Shown here in pieces: positions 57,300 through 64,000 of a stretch of 64,000 bases of DNA; position 1 is the first letter of the stretch; each line of letters opens with the position of its first letter. Source of the DNA: CAYNRG01 sp047974855 (GTDB taxonomy: Bacteria; Bacillota_I; Bacilli_A; Erysipelotrichales; Erysipelotrichaceae); the NCBI GenBank assembly GCA_047974855.1, contig JBKECT010000014.1, positions 1 through 64,000 on the forward strand, read 5' to 3'. The position numbers were made by a program, and so were the translations under genes. The notes beneath the pieces are model-generated. The model searched no databases. It had not been told where the DNA came from and saw only the letters and a program-made list of their open reading frames with translations.

Positions 57300-60200
57300 A
57301 TGGAAAAAAATGAAACATTTCGAGTTATAGAACTTGGAAACAAAGCAACTCGCCGCGATTATTCAAAAGCAAGTGGAGAGTTATCGCTTCCTGATTTAGT
57401 TGAGATTCAAACAGACTCTTTTGAGTGGTTAAAAAAAGAGGGGATTCAGGATGTTTTTGATGATGTGTACCCAATTTCAAACTACGGTGGAAACATTCAA
57501 CTGCAATTTGAAGGTTACGAATTTGGCGATCCTAAGTATTCAATTAACGAAAGTAAGTATAGAGAAACAAACTATGCGGCTCCGCTAAAAGGAACAATGA
57601 AGCTTGAAATGGTGGATCCAGAAACTGGAGAAATCTTAACTAAGAGAGAAGATGTATTCTTAGGAGAGTTTCCACTGATGACACCGACAGGGACATTTAT
57701 TATTAATGGAGCGGAACGAGTTATCGTTTCGCAGATTGTACGTTCTCCAGGAGCGTATTTTGATATTGCTGCAGAAGATAGAACAGGGAAAGATATTTTC
57801 CAATCAGAGCTAATCCCAAGTCGTGGTACTTGGTTGGAATTAATGTCTGACAGTAAGAAAGCAGCATTAGGGCGCATTATGAATATGTCAGTTGACAGAA
57901 AACGTAAAATTTTATCAACTGTTTTATTTAAAGCAATTGGTTTATCACTAGACCTTGAGCAAGCGGAAGATGGATTTAGTACAAAAGAGATTACAGTGTT
58001 CTTAAAATCATTGGGGCTTGAAGTTTTTGATGATGTGATTGTTGAGGGGGAACAACGTGAGTTTCTAAATCTATACATGATTTTGTATACTGCAATTTTT
58101 GGAAACTATGAAGAAATAAAAAATACTTTAGCAGCAGATAAAGTGAAAACAACACAGGAAGCATTATTGGCACTTTATGAAAACCAAAGAGCAGATGAAG
58201 TACCTACTTTAGATGGATCGATTACATTAGTTAATGCGAAATTCTTTGATCAACGCCGATATGATTTGACTAAAGCAGGGCGTTACAAATTAAATAAAAA
58301 ATTGAGTGTTGTTGACCGCTTAGAAAACGCAATTGTGATGGAAGATATTAAGAGCATTGATGGTAAAGTGATTTGTAAAAAGGGGACAGTAGTTACTCGT
58401 CATTATCGTAACCTAATTCGTGAAGAGTTAGAAAAAGGGCACTATATGGCTGCGATGCCATTTAGTCATACTTTTACACACCCTGATACAGCAACAGTGC
58501 CAACAGAGCGGATGGCGGCACTTGTGGGAAGAATTTTAGCGACAGATCTTGATGGAAAAAAAGTAAGTCTTGAAAAAGGGACAGTCTTAACTGAAAAAGA
58601 AATTAAGGAAATTGCGAAAGAATTTGAGAGTGTTTCAGTTTATACAAGCATTATTGCTCAACCAGTGGTTTTAACTAAATCAAATGTTAAAGCGGTGATG
58701 AATTATGGGCAACGCCTTTATGTTTTTGGGCGCCTTACTGAAAAGGAAAAGGATTTACGTTTAAGCAAAGAATTAGTAGTAGAACGATATTTACCAGATG
58801 AAGAAGTTTTGGGATGTTCACCTGAACACCAAGAAGAAATCATCAAAATGGTTAAAGATGGTAAAGAAATTACAGCCTGGCTAGTAGGAGCGGCAGTACA
58901 GTGTGTCAAAATGGCAACAGTACATAGTCCTAGTCACGTTGTTAAAGCAATGGGGAATGACCCGTTAAATAAAAAGAGAACAGTCACTATTTCAGATATG
59001 ATTGCTTTCTACAGCTATCAATTAAATATGCTAGATTCTGTTGGGTCAGTAGATGACATAGACCAATTAGGAAATCGCCGTATTAGAACTGTAGGAGAAT
59101 TAATTCAAAACCAATTGCGTGTTGGATTAGCTCGTATGGAAAGAGTAGTTAAAGAAAGAATGTCCATTGCTGAAATAGCAACATTGACACCAAAGCAATT
59201 AACTAATATTCGTCCTTTAACAGCAGCGATTAAAGAATTCTTTTCGAGTTCACAACTATCACAATTTATGGATCAACAAAATCCATTAGCGGAACTAACA
59301 AACAAACGTCGTATTTCAGCCCTTGGACCCGGAGGATTAACTCGTGAGCGTGCAGGATTTGAAGTTCGTGACGTTCATAACTCGCATTATGGTCGTATTT
59401 GTCCGATTGAAACACCAGAAGGACCAAATATTGGACTGATTTCAAACTTAACAACCTATGCTCGCATAAATGAATACGGCTTTATTCAAACACCATACCG
59501 TACAGTGGACAAGAGCGGTAAAGTAAGTGATGAAGTTATTTATCTTTCTGCAGATGAAGAGAGAGATTATGTTATTGCCCAAGCGAATGAAGTAGAGGAT
59601 GGAAAACTTTCTAAAGGGCAAGTGGTTGCTCGTAAACAAGGAGAAACCGTACTTGCGGATATGAAAGAAATTGAATTAGCCGATATTTCGCCAAAGCAAA
59701 TTGTTTCTGTTGCGACAGCATGCATTCCGTTTTTGGAAAATGATGATGCCTCTCGTGCACTTATGGGAGCAAACATGCAACGTCAAGCAGTTCCTTTATT
59801 AATTCCTAATTCGCCATACGTGGGAACTGGGATTGAGCATCGCATCGCTGCAGACTCAGGAGCGGGATGTGTTGCCCTTGAAGATGGTGTAGTTACTTAT
59901 TGTGATGCAGAAAAAATTGTTGTTAGCGGAAAGAAAGAAGAAAGAACTTATGAACTTGAAAAGTTCCGCCGCTCTAATGCAGGGACATGCATTAATCAAC
60001 ACCCAATTGTAAAAACAGGAGAAAAGATTAAACGTGGAGATGTCTTAGCTGATGGACCATCAATGCAAAATGGAGAATTAGCATTAGGACAAAATGTTAC
60101 GATAGCCTTTATGACATGGCACGGATATAACTATGAAGATGCGATTATCATGTCAGAGAGAATGGTTAAGGAAGATGTGTATACATCGATTCATATCGAA

Positions 60201-61418
60201 GAATATGATATTGAATGTCGTGACACAAAACTTGGTCCTGAAGAAATTACACGCGATATTCCAAACGTTTCAGAAAACGCTTGCCGTCACTTAGATGAAA
60301 GAGGAATTGTACGGATTGGAGCGGAAGTAAAAGAAGGAGATATCCTAGTTGGGAAAGTAACTCCTAAAGGACAAACCGAAGTATCACCTGAAGAAAAATT
60401 GTTGTTAGCGATATTTGGAGAAAAATCGCGAGAAGTTCGTGATAATTCACTGAAGGTTCCACATGGTGGAGCGGGAATTATTCATTCAGTAAGAGTATTC
60501 AAACGCAGTGAAGGACATGATTTAGCACCGGGGGTTAACGAAGTAGTAAAAATATATATTGTACAGAAGCGTAAAATTTCTGAAGGGGATAAGATGGCGG
60601 GGCGTCACGGAAACAAGGGGGTTATTTCAAAAATTCTTCCTGTGGAAGATATGCCGTATATGCCAGATGGAACACCAGTGGATATCATGTTGAATCCATT
60701 TGGAGTACCTTCTCGGATGAACATTGGACAAGTCCTAGAAATTCATTTAGGATTCGCCGCAAAAAAATTAGGAGTAAAATTTGCAACACCAGTATTTGAT
60801 GGAATTAGTAATGAAGAATTACGTTCAATTATGGAAGAAGCAGAATGCACACCTGATGGTAAGCAAGTGTTATATGATGGGCGAACTGGAGAAGCTTATG
60901 ATGAGCGAATCTCTGTGGGTGTCATGTATATGATTAAGCTAGCACACATGGTTGATGATAAATTGCATGCACGTGCAACAGGACCGTATAGTTTAGTTAC
61001 ACAACAACCACTTGGAGGTAAAGCTCAAAATGGTGGACAACGTTTCGGAGAAATGGAAGTTTGGGCACTTGAAGCATATGGTGCAGCACACACACTACAA
61101 GAAATTATGACTGTCAAATCTGATGATATTGTGGGTCGTACTAAAACATATGAAGCGATTATCAAAGGTAAAGAAATTCCAGAACCTGGGATTCCAGAAT
61201 CATTTAGAGTATTGAAACATGAACTCCAAGCTTTAGCTATTGATGTCAAAGCATTAAATGCAGAAGGTGAAGAGATTGAAATAAAGAAAATCACACAAGA
61301 TGATTATGAGGGTAGTGATTTTGGAGAAATGATGAGAGATACTGAAGGGTTGACCATCAAAGAGGAATCAGAACTTCAAGAAGCTGAAGAAATAGGCTTC
61401 GATGAAGAGTTAGACTAG
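57300..61418 (+). CDS. rpoB: DNA-directed RNA polymerase subunit beta
   Basis: 1372 residues, longer than the approximately 1190 of Bacillus. All core regions are seen: the rifampicin region (Gln-Leu-Ser-Gln-Phe-Met-Asp-Gln-Gln-Asn-Pro, then Lys-Arg-Arg-Ile-Ser-Ala-Leu-Gly-Pro-Gly-Gly-Leu), Gly-Asp-Lys-Met-Ala-Gly-Arg-His-Gly-Asn-Lys-Gly and the C-terminal Glu-Met-Glu-Val-Trp-Ala-Leu-Glu-Ala-Tyr. Asp-Gln and Asn in the rifampicin region match sensitive enzymes. The extra length lies in insertions in the middle and N-terminal lobes. The ATG at 57300 fits AAAGGA; the one at 57291 overlaps that site. Confidence 0.97.
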   Translation: MEKNETFRVIELGNKATRRDYSKASGELSLPDLVEIQTDSFEWLKKEGIQDVFDDVYPISNYGGNIQLQFEGYEFGDPKYSINESKYRETNYAAPLKGTMKLEMVDPETGEILTKREDVFLGEFPLMTPTGTFIINGAERVIVSQIVRSPGAYFDIAAEDRTGKDIFQSELIPSRGTWLELMSDSKKAALGRIMNMSVDRKRKILSTVLFKAIGLSLDLEQAEDGFSTKEITVFLKSLGLEVFDDVIVEGEQREFLNLYMILYTAIFGNYEEIKNTLAADKVKTTQEALLALYENQRADEVPTLDGSITLVNAKFFDQRRYDLTKAGRYKLNKKLSVVDRLENAIVMEDIKSIDGKVICKKGTVVTRHYRNLIREELEKGHYMAAMPFSHTFTHPDTATVPTERMAALVGRILATDLDGKKVSLEKGTVLTEKEIKEIAKEFESVSVYTSIIAQPVVLTKSNVKAVMNYGQRLYVFGRLTEKEKDLRLSKELVVERYLPDEEVLGCSPEHQEEIIKMVKDGKEITAWLVGAAVQCVKMATVHSPSHVVKAMGNDPLNKKRTVTISDMIAFYSYQLNMLDSVGSVDDIDQLGNRRIRTVGELIQNQLRVGLARMERVVKERMSIAEIATLTPKQLTNIRPLTAAIKEFFSSSQLSQFMDQQNPLAELTNKRRISALGPGGLTRERAGFEVRDVHNSHYGRICPIETPEGPNIGLISNLTTYARINEYGFIQTPYRTVDKSGKVSDEVIYLSADEERDYVIAQANEVEDGKLSKGQVVARKQGETVLADMKEIELADISPKQIVSVATACIPFLENDDASRALMGANMQRQAVPLLIPNSPYVGTGIEHRIAADSGAGCVALEDGVVTYCDAEKIVVSGKKEERTYELEKFRRSNAGTCINQHPIVKTGEKIKRGDVLADGPSMQNGELALGQNVTIAFMTWHGYNYEDAIIMSERMVKEDVYTSIHIEEYDIECRDTKLGPEEITRDIPNVSENACRHLDERGIVRIGAEVKEGDILVGKVTPKGQTEVSPEEKLLLAIFGEKSREVRDNSLKVPHGGAGIIHSVRVFKRSEGHDLAPGVNEVVKIYIVQKRKISEGDKMAGRHGNKGVISKILPVEDMPYMPDGTPVDIMLNPFGVPSRMNIGQVLEIHLGFAAKKLGVKFATPVFDGISNEELRSIMEEAECTPDGKQVLYDGRTGEAYDERISVGVMYMIKLAHMVDDKLHARATGPYSLVTQQPLGGKAQNGGQRFGEMEVWALEAYGAAHTLQEIMTVKSDDIVGRTKTYEAIIKGKEIPEPGIPESFRVLKHELQALAIDVKALNAEGEEIEIKKITQDDYEGSDFGEMMRDTEGLTIKEESELQEAEEIGFDEELD

Positions 61419-61432
61419 AGGAGGGTGCAGAT

Positions 61433-64000
61433 ATGGATAGTATTAATCAATCAGCGGCAATACAAGTTGGACTAGCATCACCTGAGCGAATTCGCGAATG
61501 GTCTTTTGGAGAAGTAAAGAAACCAGAAACAATTAACTATCGTTCTCAAAAGCCAGAAAGAGATGGATTATTTTGTGAAAAGATTTTTGGGCCATCGAAA
61601 GACTGGGAGTGTTATTGCGGGAAGTATAAGAAAGTTCGCTACAAAGGAGTTGTTTGTGATCGTTGTGGAGTTGAGATTACAAAGTCTTCTGTGCGTCGTG
61701 AACGCATGGGGCATATTGAGCTGGCTGCTCCAGTAGCACATATTTGGTACTTGCGTGGCATTCCATCTCGTATGAGTTTATTACTTAACATTACACCGAA
61801 GCAATTGGAAGAGGTTGTTTACTTTGTTTCTTGGGTGGTTATTGATCCTGGGAAAACAAAATTAGAATACAAGCAAGTAATTTCTGAAAAGGAATATCGC
61901 GAAACATTAGCGCAGTATGGTAGCGGAAGCTTTGTAGCACAAACTGGAGCAGAAGCAGTTCATACTCTTTTAGGGAAAGTAAACTTAAAAGAGGAGCAGA
62001 AAGTTGTCCTTGCAGAACTTGAAGGAACTTCAGGTGACAAAAGAAAAAAATTAATCAAACGTTTAGAAACAGTCAATGCATTTTTAAATTCTGCGAATCA
62101 ACCCGATTGGATGGTATTAACAGTACTACCTGTTATTCCACCTGATTTAAGACCGATGTTGCAATTGGATGGTGGTCGATTTGCAACCAGTGATTTGAAT
62201 GATCTTTACCGTCGAGTTATTACCAGAAATAATCGTTTAAAGAAATTATTAGAACTTGGAACACCAGCAATCATTGTACAAAATGAAAAACGGATGTTGC
62301 AAGAAGCGGTGGATGCGTTAATTGATAATGGTCGTCGTAGCAAAGCGATTACTGGAGCTGGTGGACGTGCCTTAAAATCTCTTTCACACAGTTTGAAAGG
62401 AAAACAAGGACGTTTCCGTCAAAACCTTTTAGGAAAACGTGTTGACTTCTCAGGTCGTTCAGTTATCGCAGTAGGGCCAGATTTAAAAATGTATCAATGC
62501 GGAATTCCACGTGAGATGGCAATTCAACTATTTAAGCCCTTTGTTATTAATGAGATTGTAAATCAAGGGATTGTAGGAAATCAAAAAACAGCAGAGAAAT
62601 TAATTGACCGTCAAGATGCTCGTGCATGGGATGTGGTTGAACAGGTGATTGAAAATCACCCGGTGTTTTTAAACCGTGCACCAACGCTTCACCGTTTAGG
62701 AATTCAAGCATTTAAACCAAAACTTGTCGAAGGGCGTGCTATTCGTCTTCATCCTCTAGTATGTACGGCATTTAATGCAGACTTTGATGGAGACCAAATG
62801 GCTGTCCATTTACCATTAAGTGAAGAGGCTCGTGCCGAAGCAGAAATCTTGATGCTTGGTTCTAACAACATTCTAGGACCAAAGGACGGGAAACCAATTG
62901 TTACACCGTCACAGGACATGGTTCTTGGAAACTTCTATTTGAACATGGAATCAACAGCGGAAGAGTTCTATGCAAAAGCAGCAATTATTGATGCTTTTGG
63001 TGATCAAGAATCAACTGAAATGTGGAAACGATTTGGGAATAATGAAGGACATGTTTTCAGAAACACCAATGAGATTTTAATGGCATATGAAAATAAGTTA
63101 GTGCATTTACATACACGTATTGCGATTCCTGGTAAAGCATTGAAAAAGTCAAGCTTCACAGAATACCAAAACAGTTCTTACTTAATCACAACAGTTGGTA
63201 AAATTATTTTTAACGATATTTTCCCAGCAGATTTTCCATACATCAATTCTGTATCAAAAGATCGTTTAGAAGCGACACCAGATTCTGACTTCTTAGCGAT
63301 GGGATCAAACATCAAAGAGGAATTAAAAACTCGACCATTGAGTCCAGAATTTAAGAAGAAAGATTTGAGTAATGTCATAGCGGAAGTATTTAAACGCTAT
63401 CGTACAGAAGGATCTAGTGATATCTTAGATGCTATTAAAGATATGGGGTTCCGTTATTCAACGGTTGCTGGGATGACAGTATCTTTAGCAGATATTAATG
63501 TTGCACCAGACAAGCAAAAATTCGTTGATGAAGGTAAGGAAAAGTCAGAAGTGCTACAAAGCCTACTACGTCGTGGTAAATTGACTCCTGCAGAATGGGA
63601 AAGACATTTCTCAAAATTATGGGCAGACATCAAAGATGAAATTGGACGCAAAGTTATGGAAAGCTTGCCTCGTATGAACCCAATTAACATGATGGCAGTT
63701 TCTGGAGCTCGTGGTAATGCATCTCACTTTACACAGCTTGCAGGGATGCGTGGGTTAATGGCAAGACCAACTCAATCAAAATCAAAGAAAGAGTATCAAC
63801 CTTCGATTATTGAGGTGCCAATTTATTCTTGTTTCCGTGAAGGATTAAATGTATCAGAGTTCTTTATTTCAACCCATGGGGTGCGTAAAGGGTTAACGGA
63901 TACTGCACTTAAGACTGCGGAATCAGGATACTTAACTCGTCGTCTTGTGGATGTTGCACAAGATGTCATCGTTAATGAAGATGATTGTGGAACAAACCGT
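61433..64000 (+). CDS. rpoC: DNA-directed RNA polymerase subunit beta', N-terminal part
   Basis: 856 residues are visible and the frame runs off the window end. It starts 14 bp after rpoB with GAGGAGGG upstream. The N-terminal zinc site (Cys-Tyr-Cys-Gly, Cys-Asp-Arg-Cys-Gly), the active centre Asn-Ala-Asp-Phe-Asp-Gly-Asp (Asp450, 452 and 454 binding Mg), and Gly-Lys-Arg-Val-Asp-Phe-Ser-Gly-Arg-Ser are intact. Confidence 0.97.
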   Translation, partial: MDSINQSAAIQVGLASPERIREWSFGEVKKPETINYRSQKPERDGLFCEKIFGPSKDWECYCGKYKKVRYKGVVCDRCGVEITKSSVRRERMGHIELAAPVAHIWYLRGIPSRMSLLLNITPKQLEEVVYFVSWVVIDPGKTKLEYKQVISEKEYRETLAQYGSGSFVAQTGAEAVHTLLGKVNLKEEQKVVLAELEGTSGDKRKKLIKRLETVNAFLNSANQPDWMVLTVLPVIPPDLRPMLQLDGGRFATSDLNDLYRRVITRNNRLKKLLELGTPAIIVQNEKRMLQEAVDALIDNGRRSKAITGAGGRALKSLSHSLKGKQGRFRQNLLGKRVDFSGRSVIAVGPDLKMYQCGIPREMAIQLFKPFVINEIVNQGIVGNQKTAEKLIDRQDARAWDVVEQVIENHPVFLNRAPTLHRLGIQAFKPKLVEGRAIRLHPLVCTAFNADFDGDQMAVHLPLSEEARAEAEILMLGSNNILGPKDGKPIVTPSQDMVLGNFYLNMESTAEEFYAKAAIIDAFGDQESTEMWKRFGNNEGHVFRNTNEILMAYENKLVHLHTRIAIPGKALKKSSFTEYQNSSYLITTVGKIIFNDIFPADFPYINSVSKDRLEATPDSDFLAMGSNIKEELKTRPLSPEFKKKDLSNVIAEVFKRYRTEGSSDILDAIKDMGFRYSTVAGMTVSLADINVAPDKQKFVDEGKEKSEVLQSLLRRGKLTPAEWERHFSKLWADIKDEIGRKVMESLPRMNPINMMAVSGARGNASHFTQLAGMRGLMARPTQSKSKKEYQPSIIEVPIYSCFREGLNVSEFFISTHGVRKGLTDTALKTAESGYLTRRLVDVAQDVIVNEDDCGTNR

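Noticed and set aside
57572..58078. Minus-strand open frame (168 codons) within rpoB
   Set aside because: rpoB is unambiguous here; the opposite frame lacks a start signal and family motifs.
1..64000. CRISPR arrays, rRNA or tRNA genes
   Set aside because: No regularly spaced repeats and no recognisable rRNA or tRNA sequence were found by reading; a dedicated tRNA scan was not possible.

Overview
The window reads as chromosomal DNA of a low-GC Bacillota (Firmicutes). The evidence is AT-rich codon use, AGGAGG-type ribosome binding sites, canonical TTGACA/TATAAT promoters (often TGn-extended), a lysine riboswitch, a T-box, and the blocks rnmV-rsmA, rapZ-yvcK-whiA, cysS-mrnC-rlmB-sigma-rpmG-secE-nusG and rplJ-rplL-ybxB-like-rpoB-rpoC. 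An anaerobic or facultative, host- or mucosa-associated lifestyle (Erysipelotrichia-like) is plausible from PTS sugar uptake, pyruvate formate-lyase, a secreted PL8 lyase and a flavinylated extracellular reductase. The taxon cannot be fixed from this sequence alone.

Layout. 1-940: end of an unknown gene, a stunted lipoprotein and a DivIC-like septum protein. 1.0-11.75 kb: one tightly packed operon behind a strong promoter carrying a cre-like site. It encodes a mannose-family PTS (IIC, IID, IIB, IIA), an RpiR/MurR-like regulator, MurQ etherase, a cytosolic serine hydrolase and a 1764-residue surface polysaccharide lyase. 11.8-14.8 kb: VTC-domain protein, DUF4956 membrane protein and Cthe_2159-type beta-helix lipoprotein, a recurring trio of unclear role. 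14.9-17.85 kb: a MerR regulator and its likely target, a two-FMN-domain plus FAD reductase lipoprotein whose promoter has a 19-bp spacer holding a perfect dyad. 17.9-18.65 kb: a LytTR regulator next to a frameshifted LiaF-like gene. 18.7-22.4 kb, minus strand: gpmI and a two-component system. 22.4-24.7 kb: rnmV-rsmA-ispE. 24.8-27.7 kb: pflBA. 27.8-29.9 kb: an HdeD-like/papain-like fusion and a YugP-type protease. 30.0-34.9 kb: rapZ-yvcK-whiA and three downstream genes. 35.0-36.1 kb: gap. 36.2-38.3 kb: a chimeric XRE-HTH/transmembrane/RCC1-like surface protein and a GYF_2-like protein. 38.3-44.5 kb: translation and transcription housekeeping genes up to rplK-rplA.

The usual rplKA-rplJL continuity is broken by about 11 kb (44.5-55.3 kb). 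This stretch holds three paralogous small lipoproteins, a flavin-reductase-like protein, two amino-acid ABC transporters (one under a lysine riboswitch, one under a T-box), a membrane protein whose promoter spacer holds a nine-G tract, and a repeat-rich secreted protein. The ribosomal/RNA polymerase cluster then resumes with an L10 leader, rplJ, rplL, a small methyltransferase gene with an intrinsic terminator inside its 5' coding region, rpoB and rpoC (cut by the window end).

Most noteworthy: the G9 tract in a promoter (candidate phase variation); the MurQ/mannose-PTS/PL8 operon; the MerR-type dyad promoter of the flavin reductase; the HTH-TM-RCC1 chimera; an MsrA fused to a decayed MsrB domain; and the terminator buried in a coding sequence ahead of rpoB.
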